A stretch of DNA of 64,000 nt, taken from Caprimulgus europaeus. Its lineage: Eukaryota > Chordata > Aves > Caprimulgiformes > Caprimulgidae. Positions 34,515-47,900 of the stretch are shown piece by piece. Each line of letters starts with the position of its first letter. Positions within the stretch are counted from its first letter, which is position 1. The position numbers were made by a program, and so were the translations under genes. The notes beneath the pieces are model-generated. The model did not search any database, was not told the DNA's origin, and saw nothing but the letters and a program-made list of their open reading frames with translations. The DNA is taken from assembly GCA_907165065.1 (NCBI GenBank), contig OU015527.1, positions 23,387,686 through 23,451,685 on the forward strand, written 5' to 3'.

Positions 34515-37004
34515 GCTTGGAATGTCTCTTAATAAGAGTGGGACTTAAGAATATCCTGTTATGATTGCTTGAGCTACTCTCATTCTTTCTATTGCTGTAA
34601 ATATGAGATTCTTGGAAGATGATGGAGTCTTAGTCTAATAGTGTTAGAAGCTGAGGCATATGAGGAAACAAATTACGTGTGTGCAAGAATGAAGTCAAGA
34701 TTGTTCTTATACGTACCAACCTTATTTATTTTTTTTTTGGTACTTGTCTTTTTGACCTTAAGAAAGAATTTGTGTGCTGTGCTTGCATCATTATTTGCAA
34801 TCCCATTCTAACCTATGCTGATATCCTAACCTTGTGCCTGTCTACAGTCACATAAAAGTAATGTCAGGTTGTTTTTTTTTTCCTATTGTAACCCACAATT
34901 CATGAAACTAAAATTAAGACGGTAAGAAGCAGCCAAAAGTGTCTTGTGGCATTTTTTATCTCCTCCTCCTCACACTCCCCCACCCCTTCTTATTAATGCT
35001 TGTGTCAGACCTAAAGTAGTTGGGTTTCTGTAGGGTTTCCAAAAGTGATATTACATATACAAATCCCCTTGGGTGACAGTATCAAATTTCTGTAGCTGTT
35101 ACTGTTCAAGGAATGAACAAGCTAGCCTTTATTTTTATTTAGTTTTTAAAGCAGTTGGGTTAGCTTGAGATAGAAGAGGAAGTTGTAGAATTTGCCCTGA
35201 GAAATACTTTCATATGAGATTCTAGTTGAAAAGCCTGAGACACTCACTTAGCTACTAAATCAAAACCTCTGCGGAGATGGATTTATTGGATTTATTTATT
35301 ATTACATCCTTTGAGGGGATGGATGTAATTTAATAGATGTGCTAGATACTGGCTGTTCCTCCTCTTCCCAAAAGAGAAAGGACAAATGTTTTGGGTAAAT
35401 GCCACTTTAAAAGCTACGTGTGTGATCTAGCAATTTAAGATTGTATGGATTTTCATTTTCATACTTTGTAACTACATTTTTGACATTGTAGTCAAGAGAT
35501 TGGTGCTTCAGTTCTAGAACAAGATTTTCTATTTGGCTTCAGACTGATCTGTTTTGGTCTGGGGCTTTAATTTTACTTTTTTTTTTTTTAAAAATTACTC
35601 ACTTGAGAATTAGTTGGAAAAGGTAGACACCTTTATTTTTTGCACCCTGGCTTTAGAAGAAGTTTCACTGTTCATACTGCTGTGGCCCTTTTGGCTTTTG
35701 GGCTTCCTAACAAAAGCTAATTGGCTTGTTAGGTCACTCTCTAAAGGTGGCGTTGGAGGAAATAGAGTGCGTACAATTTCCTGCTTTTATTGAGCTATGT
35801 TTTGAGCTGCTGTTTGTATCTACACATCCACATAGATGAGTACTGTAAGTGTCCCTTAGGGACTTCATGTGTGTCTTAACAGAGAATCAACAAAAAAACC
35901 CTAGTTATGGCTTTCTACGTTGCTGCAGTTAAAGGGGACGTATTTGAGTTGTATACATGACTTTATGATAAAGACAGCTCTCCAACTGTTTTCTGCCTCT
36001 ATTCCCATTTTCTTTTTCCCTAAAATGTGCATAGCATTATATGCATGAAGCAACAGAGACTATGATGGATAGCAATAAATCTCTTTGTTCCTTAAATTGG
36101 TGGTTTTGAAACCAGGTGTGTGTGCAGAAAGTTTGCTATGAAAAGCAGTCTGTGTGTGTGAAGTATCTGAAGCATTTTACCCTTGTCTGTGAAAAGGGGG
36201 CCAGAAAGTGTGGTTTAAAAAAACAAAGAACCAAAAACAAACCTGCAAAATTTAGTCTGCAAGATTTGTCATGCTGAATGACAACTAACTGTGGAAGTGG
36301 TTGGCCCAGTAGCATTCTTAAGCTACCATCTCATGATCAGAGTTTTCAAGCTCACTGTGGAAGGTGCATCTTCTTCATAAGGGTTTGATTAATGTTAGAA
36401 TTAAAGCAACAATATTCATTAAATAACCATTTTACAGCAGCTCTCCTAGATACTCCAGATCATGGGAATGTGTGTCAAGAAACTCTGTGTGTTGGTAGGA
36501 AACTGACATCAGCCTCCCACATAGAAACTATGCTTATTTCCTTAAAAAGAAATAGATATTTTTGTATTGGCAGGCTACAGTCTGAAACAGAACTGTACAC
36601 ATTTTAATCAGCCCCTTGTGCTCAATACCGAGTGACAGTGGTTTATAAGGAGGTCAGGTTGCTGGTCGTACAGTTCATCACGGATATGCTATGATTTTTT
36701 TTCCCCACAGATAACAGAATATGAACTGATGGACTGAGCTATGGTATTAAGGAACTTATGTAGTGAATTATCCTATGGACTCTTTTTTTCTTTGGAATGG
36801 GTTTTCCAATGAAGTCTTTAGACTTCTAAGTATCATAGAAATTGATGAAAGCACTCTTGCAAGATTTGATGTATTGATACATTGACAGCTGCCTTTGGTT
36901 TTTCATTGGTTTGGGTTTCTTCTTGTTGTTGTTGTTTTGGTTTGTTTGAGTGGTTTTTTTTAAACTATCTAACAGTTGTGGGGAGGGGAAGGTTAGGATT
37001 ACAT
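34515..37004. other. AT-rich putative intron
   Basis: No exon or repeat supported. Short G/T runs near 36905-36960. Confidence 0.4.
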
Positions 37005-37500
37005 TGTGTAATAAATGACCAAGCCTTATAATCAACGTAGGTTTAGTTTTATTCGCAAGGACAAAGTCAGTAAAGCAAAAGCACAGGGCTGGGTGCTTGA
37101 CTCAAGTCAGAGGCACACCGGGAAAGATACGTTATCCCTTTATATACGTTTAGGATTGCATTAGTCACATACATATTCATTTTAAGGTTGGGTTATTATA
37201 ATTAGTTTTAAAAAGGGGCAGGGTTATCCTCATTACTTTGGGGGGATTTATTAAGATAAAATCTTATCTTTTTGTGCATGTGTACTACTGTCCAGTGGTT
37301 GTGGGAAAGGTCCTTGGCAGGAAGGCCCACGGTTATCTTCAGAGCGACCTCTTCACCCCGGTGAAGGGATTATCTGACCTCCAGACCACCAGTCTGGTTA
37401 GCTCCAGATGGTGGATGCAGTGGTGTTCATATCTCCACAGTTCCTCAACCTCCCCGCTTTGCTCCCCCAGGACTGGTCATTTTAGGCCTCTTCATAGAAT
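37005..37500 (-). mobile_element. ERV LTR, distinct family
   Basis: Begins TGTGTAATAAATGACC. The reverse strand carries GCGAATAAAACTAAACC, a poly(A) signal about 45 bases from that end, so the orientation is minus. Inner words (CAGGGCTGGGTGCTTGACTC, AGAGGCACACCGGGAAAG, CCCCGGTGAAGGGATTATC) are typical of avian ERV LTRs. The right edge is uncertain and may reach 37570. Confidence 0.65.
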
Positions 37501-37599
37501 TCCTCATATGTCAGCAAAAAAAAGAATTATTATGGTGAAAGCCAGCAACACTCTCCCCCATCTTTCACACATTGGAATAGAAACTCAAAAATTACCCAA

Positions 37600-38640
37600 T
37601 CATCTAATCTTTAAGGGAGAAAGGAAATTAATTTAGAGATTCTAAGTTGCAGCTTTGAACCAAAGCCAATAGATAAAGTGATTGATTCTGTTTTATCTGG
37701 GGAAATAGTACACTTCTAAAAGAAGGACTGTTAATTGATCATGCTGCTCGGGCAGAGCATTAGCTGGGGAAATGATCAGTAAGGGGAACATGAGTGCCTA
37801 GAGTATTCAAAACTGAAATGTCTGCATAATTGTTCTCTGATTTGTTTGATATTTGTCTTAAAGTAGTGAAACTGATTTCACAATAACCCTATAATAGTTA
37901 AGCCAGACCTCTAGACAGCAATTTCCTCCCTGACATGCACTTAAGAATTAAAAACCAAAACGTATTGGAACTAAAAACTAAAGGGAGTGTGACTTGGAGT
38001 TTTCTTTTGTCCTTTTTCCCTTCCATCCCCTATGTTTCCATTTTGTTCTTTTGTAATTCTGACTGGGTCATTAGTCATGTGGTTATTCTTTTATACCGAA
38101 AAAACGAACTCCAGCTGAGCTATCTGTATGTGAAATGAAGAGCTAATACTGCAGTTTTCTGGAAGGCTTAGTTAAAACTTTTTATTCAACTATCCATTGG
38201 CCATATCATGTCACCCCTGGTAATATTTACTTGAGCTTTGTCCTTCATAAGTGATATATTGGCAGATAGTCAGTGAAGTTGAGACACATGATGCTAGAAT
38301 AAGTATCTAATTTTACAGCATGTCAGTTTATATTGTACCTGGGCTTAATACTATAGGACTTCAGGTTCTGTTGTGATCAGTCTTTGACCCTCTGTCACGG
38401 AAGAACACCCTGTACTTAGAACTATGTCATGACTTGAAGAGAAGATCTCAGTGTGGTGGTATCTCAGCGTGCAAATAGAGAAATCAAACACAAATGCTTA
38501 TAAAATTGCTACCTGACAGTATTACTTCTTGACCTGTGACTCCTGGCAGACCTTGCAGATGTCAGAAAATTTCAATGATGGATTCAAGCTATGACACTTG
38601 TAATTTGAAGAGTCACATTAGTAGATACAGAATTTAGTGG
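37600..38640. other. AT-rich putative intron
   Basis: No exon or repeat recognised. Confidence 0.35.
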
Positions 38641-38764
38641 AGTTTTTTCTGCACTGTGTCACACTCCTCGCCTCTGTAACAACCTTCATTTTCTTCTGAG
38701 CAAATGGAAGCCCGGTAGCATGAGCCTCAGGAAGTTGTTAAAGCAATTAAAGGCTTCTCTCTCT

Positions 38765-38934
38765 CAGCGCATTGCATGGTTACCATAGTATCCTCGCTTC
38801 TACGTCTTTACTGATGATGTCAGTATGCATACAGAGATCTACATGAAGATGATTCAGCCTTTGCTAAAGATCATAAGCATCTCGCTATATATTGTATTAT
38901 CTACTGTCATTTTAGGAGTTAATGAGAATGGAAG
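38765..38934 (+). CDS. Candidate alternative promoter and signal-peptide first exon
   Basis: A small CpG-bearing patch in AT-rich DNA. GGTTACCATAGTATCC (38778) resembles an RFX X-box, and TTACTGATGATGTCAG (38808) resembles an AP-1/CRE-type site. From ATG 38825 the frame runs to a consensus donor GGAAG|GTAAGT at 38935 (phase 2). It reads as a basic start (MKM at 38843) followed by a long hydrophobic segment (IISISLYIVLSTVILG), like a signal peptide or anchor. The three closely spaced ATGs make the start uncertain. This could be an internal promoter of gene 2 or an unrelated small secreted gene. I could not name it. Confidence 0.3.
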
Positions 38935-38939
38935 GTAAG

Positions 38940-41900
38940 TGGCTTGAGCTTCATATTTAAAAATTTTTATGTATCCTTACACTGTGAGCTGTCAGAGTTG
39001 CTTTTTTTATCCTCTGTTGCATTGTTCACTGAATGAATATAGTGTGTTTTAGCTGAACCAATTGCATAGCTTGTGTAATTTAAACTTGGACATGTCTAGT
39101 TGATCTTCAACAATATGAAAAAAAGGTGAACTAAGAATTCCTGAAGTTAAAAACAGGTATATTAAGTAATTAGAGGTTTTTCCCCAATTAAGATTCTGAG
39201 AACAGTTTTTTTTAGTCATAAGAAGAGAACAAATTATGTAGTAGGGTCATTAACTAAGGGAAAAATGTTCAAGCTTTTTTATTAAAACATAACAACAACA
39301 GAAATTATCTTCCAACTGACATTACTTTTTCTTTTTTCTTGTTTTCTTTATGTGGTTAGTAAAACGGTGGACGAGCATACTCTCATGCAACTATTCTGCA
39401 TGAAATTCTGTTTGTATAAGGAAATGAGAATTCTTATTGAACTGCTGTTACTCTTTAGGAAAGCAGGGGTTGTGTTGGTGATCTTGAAAAATGGAAAAAC
39501 AGAATAGAGCACTGAAGGAACTGATTTTGTGAGAAACTCGGAGGACTCCTGCACATTTTAGTCTTGCAAGCTAAATTTACTTGTATGCCCAAGATGCTAA
39601 GCTATTAACTGTTTGACTTCACGGCTGGAATTTTTTTTTCTCCCAGTCCACTTTTTGCATTGCTTTAGATTATCATGGTTGCAAATGGCTGTGCCCAGTA
39701 TGTGTGATTCTGTGTTTTACCAAAAACAACAAAACCAACAAAACCCAACTCTGCAGGAGCTAAGCTGGAGAACTATAATAAATGTCTTTTTCTGAGTTTT
39801 CTTTTAATGACTTATAACTTCATTTTGGGTTTATGGTAATTTTTATTTCTCCACTCTGGAAACACTGTGGGGCTTTACAATCTATGTATTTAATACTTTA
39901 AAAGTAGAAGAATTTTGGGATGGGGGTGGGGAATGGGGAAAGAACTATTAGTGTAAATGTAAACAAATTTGTAAAAGGGAGTTTGGTGTTGCAGAGGCAA
40001 CTCTACATTTATATGGTATGTTTTTTACAAACCCACCAGTTTACACTGCACCCCCCCACACCTCTTTACATATATAATATGCAAATAATTTTTCTTTCCT
40101 TCTACCTGTTCTGTTTTATGTTTTCTGACCATAAAGTCCATTATGTTTATTTACAGACTAAGTCTTTTTTGGGAATGAGATCCTATATTGACATTTCTTA
40201 AGCGAAATGCTTAGTATGGACTGACTAATAAGGCATTTAGACAGCCTACTGCTACACACATGATGAGATGTGTAAATACTATTAATCACAATAGATGTGT
40301 TGTGTTAGAATAATGAGGAAGACTGTCTAGTGACAATATTATGTTTTTTCTTGGCTATTTTTAAGTTCACGTAGACCGAGGATTTTCTGCTTTCTAGTAT
40401 GAAGATATATGCAGTTTTTTCTCTACTTGACTACCTAGCTATTAGTTTGGATATTAATATAAAGAAGAAGAATATTTTAGGTAAACTGAAGAAGCCAACT
40501 CCCCTTCCAGTGCTAATATGTATTAACTTTAATTTTTTATACTTAAAAAAAGAGTCTGTTTATGTACTAATGCAATCTTATATTGAACACAGTGTACTCC
40601 TTTATTTTATAGCTTTAGATGTTGTGCATCTTTTCTGTTTTAATCTGGGAAGTTACCTTGCAAGTAAGGACAAAAAGATGCATAAAATGTTCAGGAATAG
40701 AATATTTAACTGTATTAACTATATCTAACTATTAGAATTTGAATTTTTTAAAAGTTGGTTTACAACACTTTTAGGAAAAAAAACAAAACAAAACAAAAAA
40801 TCCCAACCCTGAGAGGTCTGTAGTCAGACCTTAGAAACCGCTTTGATTAAATGTCAGAAGTTTTATATAATTGTGCAGAAGTTAAGACTAAAGATCCACT
40901 GATTATTTATTCTCCTGAAGGCTCTGGGAAAGAGCTGATTCTGAGGATTTTGTCATTTTTCTATTGGATTTCATTTCAGCAGTTCCATATTATGTGAATA
41001 AGGAAACATATTTCAGCTTGTGTATATATATTGGTTGCCTCATGTAGCTTCTCATGGAGTTGAGAAGGTTGATAGTGGGCTTAGTGTTCTTCTGCATTCA
41101 AAAAACATTATGATCCCAAATACTAGGAATACTAGTTTTAAGCCAGAAACTGTTTTAGAACACATGTGAAGACTTCAGTTAGGAAAAAAATGCATATCTG
41201 GAGTACATGTAAGTGGAGCAGACTGAGTATACAGTTGTACAGTTTTCATGTGACTGTAAGTTGTTTTTATTAAACAATTTTCTGTGTACTTTTTGGTATA
41301 TTTTTTCAATGGGCCAAAGTGAACCTATGCATACAGAGGTGATTTGCAAGTGAAGTTATTGTATGTATGAAAGAACAAACCAAATGCTTTAAAAAAAGGA
41401 AACTCTCATTCTTCCTAACAAAATCATATTCTAAATTTAGCATAAATCAGTGTAATTGTCCCTTTCAAGGTAAAAATGAATACAGTGTTTTAGCATAGAA
41501 AGTGTAACTTGTTACACTTATCTTTCTTGAGTAAGCACTTAAATGTACAAAAAGAAGAAAAAAAAAAAAAGCGCTACATCTTTGCCAGTACAGTTACTAA
41601 CCAACACTGAATAACTGCTATATTTAAATGTAAATGGACTTTGTTCAAACCACAAGTCTAATTTGATCATAACACTTTGGAAAGTTGTTAAAAATGAGTT
41701 ATTAATTCAAAATATCTTATTCAGATATAAACGGAGTTTAAAATTCTACCCTATTGAGTCTAGATATTAATAATTACTGTTGTAGCATATTTAACTCCTG
41801 AAATGCAATTAGTAGTTTCAAGTGTTGGGTTGTTGGGGTTTTTTTTTTTTTTGTAGTATGTGCTAGCAGTAATGACATTTTTGTAATCCTTAAGATTGTA

Positions 41901-43420
41901 TTTCTTGTCCCAAAAGACACCGTTGTGTTAATTATTTTTTTAGATGGTGTTTTCTCTCGAGCATCTGCATTTGCTTTTAAGTACTGTCCCAATTAAAAGC
42001 AGCATACTACAAATCATCTTAAAGTTGTTAAAATGACAGTTAAGTATGGATTGTTACAAAATTTGCTTTTAAGCTGTTCTGATTATGTTGTTTTGTGGAT
42101 GTACACAGTGTTGTATGGTTATCACTGAAGGGAAACAAAAGTGGTTTTAATTAAAAAAAAAGAAAAAAAAAAGACATTTTGGCCATTGGAAAGCATTTGT
42201 TGAAGAATGCTATCATAAATGCTAATGATCTGACCGTAGATTACACTGACAGTTTGCTGATGATTTGTGTACCTAGGTGGAGTATAAGTTTCAGTTTTAG
42301 TTCATTTTAATTCTGTGTAATCATATCGTGAGCAGTTCTTAAAGTGACTTTAAAAAAGCAAGGAAAGTAATCTGTGTTCACTTAGTGGCAGATACCTGGC
42401 AGTTCCTGTATGGCAGAAAGCCTGACTTTTTTTTTTTTTTTTTTTTTTTTAAATGTCTTTATTCTCTTCAGGAATTCCTCCTGGTTTGTATCCTGACATA
42501 GGAGGAAAAATGAAATTCTGTACCCAGTGGAAACTGTTTAGTATTGTTTTGGGGGAGCAGTTGCAGAATTAGAGGGAGTTTCAAAAGGACATTGAGAACG
42601 AAGAAATTGAGATAATTACCTTTAATAACTTATCCTTCAGTCAATTTTCTAAGGGGGGGGGGGAAGGCTTGAACAGGGTAAATTGGGAGTCCTTTCTATC
42701 ATGTAACAAGAGAACAAGATTGTGTAAGCTAATGCTAATAAATCTTGATTGTATTAAGTTGATTCAATGTCTGGCTACTGCTGAAAAGAGTAGTTTTGCT
42801 CTTGCTTTCTTTGGCCTCACTCTCCTTATGCTCTGCCCTCCCTACAGCAGTCATAGGGTGAATTCACTGAGCTGGGCGATGCAACAGAAATCTAATCTGT
42901 AACAAAACAAACAACCTTTTCACCAAATTAGCAAGATGAACATACTCCACTGGAAGCTATGGACTCTCAAAGGCTGTCACAGTAGAGACTGGGATATCAG
43001 CTGCCCCTTGGAGCATGAGCTCTGAGCACACCCCACTTTATTAGCTTAGCCAGTGGAACCATACCCTAAAATTGTGGTGCAGTTTTATGGTTTTTAAAAT
43101 CTCTCTGTTCTCACGCAACTGTGAAATAGAAGAGCTGATTTGTCCAAGGAGATTTTAGTTCATTTAAATGGACAATTTCGCCTAAAATTTAGAAAAGTTA
43201 CCATTCAGGTAGAAATCTTAAAGAAATTTTTGACATGGGAATTCGGTTCAAGATCTGACATCAGGAGTGTGCTGTTTTAAAATGATGACTCTATCCCCTG
43301 CCCAAACATCTTTCAGGCAAGGGTGAAGTAGAAGACCACCGCAGCAAGATTAACGTTAATATTTATTTTTTATCTGTTTTATTAAAATCTGAAGTGTTAG
43401 GTTATGTGATAAAAGCTTTT
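38940..43420. other. AT-rich putative intron
   Basis: No supported exon or repeat. Contains T/A homopolymers (41840, 42427) and a G-run at 42653. A 109-codon frame at 40399-40728 is AT-rich and lacks splice or domain support. Confidence 0.4.
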
Positions 43421-43429
43421 CTGCACACT

Positions 43430-44900
43430 TAGGAAGGAGGAGAGAGACAATGGTAGGTGGAGGAACCTGAGTAAAATCCTGCCTTGGCTATGCCCAGTCC
43501 CTTCACAGGAGCCACCAGCACATCAAAGGCCTGGTCTCTGTAAACCCAGAACAGCACAAAGGTAGGCAGTGGGGGGTACCCCAAATTAGGGACTCAAAGG
43601 AGGGGGATGCACCCTATCTGAGGACCCTCCCAGGGCTGTCCCGGCAGAGCCTTAGCTTCAGTGTCTGGCCATGAAACCCATCAAAATGAATCGACATGGG
43701 AGCACCTTTTGGTAGGAGGAGTGCCCAGGGGTGTGGGACACATGATAGGATGCAAGCATTTTGGGTTTGCACAAGGCTGCTTATGAGATGTGTAGGGGCC
43801 TAACCAAAGGCAGGGAAGGGGATGGATAAAGCGATGTGGAGGTGAATAAGGGTGGGGAGAATAGAGAGCTTTAAAAAAGGACCAGCCATGCAAATGGTGT
43901 GCTTACTGGTACGCTTGACATGCCATGTCCTGAGCCCAGTCAGCACAGTCTGTCCTGTTTATTTGTTAAATTCCTTTCTAACTCTTTCCTCAGTGAGGGC
44001 TCTGTTCCATGTGCATGTGCCTGCATGGGATCTGAGTGCTGTCGCTGAGGTCATGCCATGGGTTGGAGGGACCACGTATCAGCGGTGCAGTGACTGGAGA
44101 GACCAGAGTGAATGGATTTAAATGCCAGTCGCTGGAGTGGGACCTTGTGTCATGGCAGCCTGTGTGTCTGGAGCAGGTATGGGTGTGTGGGTGGTGGTAT
44201 GATGGCTAACAAAGGTAAAACCAGGCAGGCTGGTGAGTGAGTGAAGTGGCCTGGGAGCCAGATGTGTGTGCATCTCTAAGGACAACACCATGGGAGGAAC
44301 TGGATAGTGAGGGGCCAGAAGGGTGCTGGCCAGCTGCCACACAGACTGCAGGTCTGGGGTCACTAAGGGTGAGACCTGCTGTTGTGGGTCTCTATGGGTG
44401 AGACCACGGGGGGTTGACTGCTGAGGGACATGGGAAGTCTTAGGCACCTCTATGTGTCTGTATGTGCACGAGTGAGACTGTGCCAGGAATAGGAGCATAC
44501 CTGTGGCCTCAGATATGTCCAGGTGCCAGCAACTGGGGAGACTGGGATCCAGGGACCAGCTACTGGACAGACCGAGTGTCTGATCCCAGCTGCTGCAGAC
44601 ACCCAAATGACATGTAGTGAATCTTCTCATCAGCAGACCTCCATCCTGCTCAGACAGAAGGGAGCAGGATAAGGCTGTTGGTGCTCTTGCATGTGTCTGT
44701 CTGATCTGTGTGGCTGGTTATGTGTATAATTATATATGTGGTATTTACATGTACTTTTCGTGCACGTGCTGAGTGGGAATACTTGCTTAACTGCACTATG
44801 GTTGAACAGAGGGATATGGAGCTGTGGCTGGATTGCTTTTCTTGGCTGACTCAGTCTGGCCATGTTTTCCCCCAACACAAAGTTTTAAGCAGTTTTGCGT
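43430..44900. other. GC-richer block, possibly a CR1 5' region or other repeat
   Basis: G+C is clearly above the flanks, with many TGTGTG/GGTGTGTGGG words and repeated phrases such as GGGTGAGACC and CCAGCTACTG/CAGCAACTGG. The style recalls the 5' untranslated region of some CR1 elements, but I cannot confirm it. Long minus-strand frames (44118-44630) have no recognisable domain. Confidence 0.3.
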
Positions 44901-47900
44901 AGTTATGTCTTTAAAGCATGGAGCTTCTGCCTTTTTTCCACATAAGTTCATTATAAAGGAAGAAATGCATAGTCTTTCAGATTCAGTCAGTGAAGTTTAC
45001 TCAATTACCTCCTGTGTCTTACAACATTATTTGTACAGCTTTATGTGGAATAGGAAGGTGAAGGCCGTGCAGCTTGCATTTTAGTCAACAGGAGAAAAAT
45101 TGTGTCGTTCATCTTCCTCAGATCTGCTGACAGGATATATATAGTGTTTTTAGTCTTGTCACAATAAATGAAGTAACCTAGAGATAAACTCTCACATAGT
45201 CCTGTAAGATTGGATCCTTTAATCAGGAGGACTACAAATGCAGAAAAATCCATCCAAAACCCAGTACTGTTACAATAATTGTACTACTTTTAGTGTTTTG
45301 GGGTTTTTTTAAAAATTAAAACTAACATAACTTGAAGGCATAGAGGGCTTTGCATTATTAGTAAAGACATCCATGAAAAGAGGGCTGTAGTTTATTCTGT
45401 AGTGCTTTTGTTCAGAAATCCCCTTAGGTGAGTGACACAGATTGGAAGGGTGGGAAAAGAGGAAGTTCTTCAGAAAAGTAGTGTAGAACTTCAGTGTTGC
45501 AGTGACTGTGTGTTTAAAGGGGGTTTTATAGTCAATCAGAAGGAATGTGGCAGTACAGTTTCCTTCAGGTTTCCTGGAGTACCCTAACCTAGATCTGAAG
45601 AGTTGTGAAGCACTCAGTATAGTAGTATGGCATCTCTTCCTTTCCTACGTAGAAGGATCCTACCTGGAAACAGATATGCCCCAGGGGTTCCCTGGCTGAC
45701 AACTCTGACACTGGCCTCACTGCCACCTCAGAGTAATTGGTGCTACAGACCTTCTGGATGTGACAACTGTTTAGTGAACCACCAGAGTGGGGTGAGGTGC
45801 TTTTTTTTTTTTTTTCCTTCTTCCCCCCGCCCTGCATTAGATGAATTTACTAAATAATCCTGAAACAATTCATCAGTTTGACTGAGTATGAGGGTGTATC
45901 AATGTAGATTTGCAAAAATGCTAATAATAATGGCTGCTCCCTCTTTTAAATTGGCCAGTTTCTTAAAGAGCACTGGGCTCACGGAAGAAGGTTGATTCAG
46001 TTCCCTTTTTTGTCTAAATGTCATCTGCTGTCCTCAAAGAAAAACAGGGGAACGCAAACAGCTAAGCATGCCATCAGTTCTGTAACAGACAAAAAGGGAG
46101 TAAGGCATTTAGTCCCTAAATTGTGATTTCAGATAATCTCAGAAAGAAGACTGTCTGGTTTCGTGTACGTTTGTGTCAAATGGAAAATTACGTATCCTGG
46201 GAGCTGAGAGATGTAAGGTCACCATACTTGGGGCAGTAAAAGAAGTTGAACCTGCTTCTTTCATCCCAAGAAAGTGATAACTTGGCATTCTCTTTTGTTT
46301 GTCTGGGAAAAAACTTGAGTTTGATTTGATGCAAATCTGTCTTTGCTTTTTCAATTCATCAGCCTAAAAAAAAAAAAAAAAGAAATCTTAAAGCAATTCT
46401 GGTCATAAGATCTAATGAGGTTTTATAGATGTATATTCTTTCAAGGAATTAAGTATGCAGTGTGCATTTTATTTTGCTTGTTGGTTAGTGTGGCTCATCA
46501 GTAATAGAAGTTACAATGAAAAACGCTTACCAGTAACAGAAGCTACAATGTGAAAATTGTGAATGGTGAGCATTGTATTTCTGTTTGTCTGTAGTTAAAA
46601 CATGATATTGAAATAAGAAAGTGCTGTATCTGTCACTCTTGACTCCAATATAAGCTTTTAGAACTGTCCCATTTAATTGTGGCATATGCTAGCTCTGGTG
46701 AGTTTTATTGAGGGCAGTGTGACTTCATAAGAACTGGTGTGATGATTTGTTATGAACAGTGCTCTAGTACAGCTGGACTTGATTTTAGCTCTTGGCTTCG
46801 ACCCAAGATGACTTGCATGAACTTGTGCTTCAGTTACCAGTCTGTATAGTGAGTTAGCTACTTCCTCATATCCTGGAAGCGCTAAGAGTAGAATTTAGTA
46901 ACACTTGTGAATTAGTTCCTTAGATATATCTGTTGAGATATCCATGTATAGACAAAAGTACCAAAATAATTAGGTTTTCTGAGTTTTTAATCCTCAGTAT
47001 TCTTTAGGGATTATTTTGTGACTCAGTAGTGTAATACCATTTTTTTTTGCCTTAGCTTTATTTGCTGTTTCAGTGCTCCATAATATGTGTGTTTTACTCT
47101 TCAAGTGGGATTGAATATAAGATAGTTTTTTGTGTTATGTTGAATTTAACAGAGGTAGGTTACATCTTTTATCTTTTACTTTTTCCTCATATTTATGTGG
47201 GATAAGAGAGTATGAAAATCTTCTTAATGTAGCTTTAAAGGCTTTATGCTAGATTATAGAGAATAATGCTGCAAAAATGAAAATTAAAACAAACACCCAA
47301 ACATAGTATTATCTTCTGTACTTGATGGCAAACTATAAGCCTAAAACTTGCTTTTTTTACTTTATGAGTGAATGAGAATTTAATTAAGGTATTCCAACAT
47401 ACACTTCAACAGAAAACAATTTTTTTCAGGAAGCTGTTAAGCTTTATTGGTATTTCAGTATTTTACCTTTTTCTCTGCAAACAGTGCACAATGGCTACTC
47501 ATAGCTAACCTCCTTTATTTAAAAGAGCTTATCTTTTAATGTTACAAAATTGTGGATCCGTTGGAGGTAGAATAGTAGTTAAAACACAGATAGAGCTCAT
47601 AGCTGAAGTGTCTTTGGCCTGACTGAAAGCATTTTCTGAGGAGATCTTTGTGATTATCATAAGGTAATTTTAACTTCCCTGCTTTGCAAAATATCTGTCT
47701 CCTGTCCAAAGATAATAAAGATAATTTGAAAACAATGATCATCAAATTATATCGGGCCTCTCTTGACTGCTATATAATTTAAGAATATACAAAATGTTTT
47801 TCTTTGCAGCTTAATTCAGAATCTGATTAGCTTCTCTTTAGCCAAAGTACGGTGCCCAGACTGATAAACGATGTAGCTGTTTTGTCATCTGATACAAAAC

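Noticed and set aside
40399-40728. 109-codon plus-strand frame
   Set aside because: AT-rich, hydrophobic and low in complexity, with no convincing splice sites or domain.
43503-43562. Possible exon between TTCACAG and AAAG|GTAGGC
   Set aside because: Weak acceptor tract, inside a probable repeat block, with no partner exon.
44118-44630. 170-codon minus-strand frame
   Set aside because: His/Thr/Pro/Leu-rich product of a GC- and TGTG-rich block, with no domain and likely repeat sequence.
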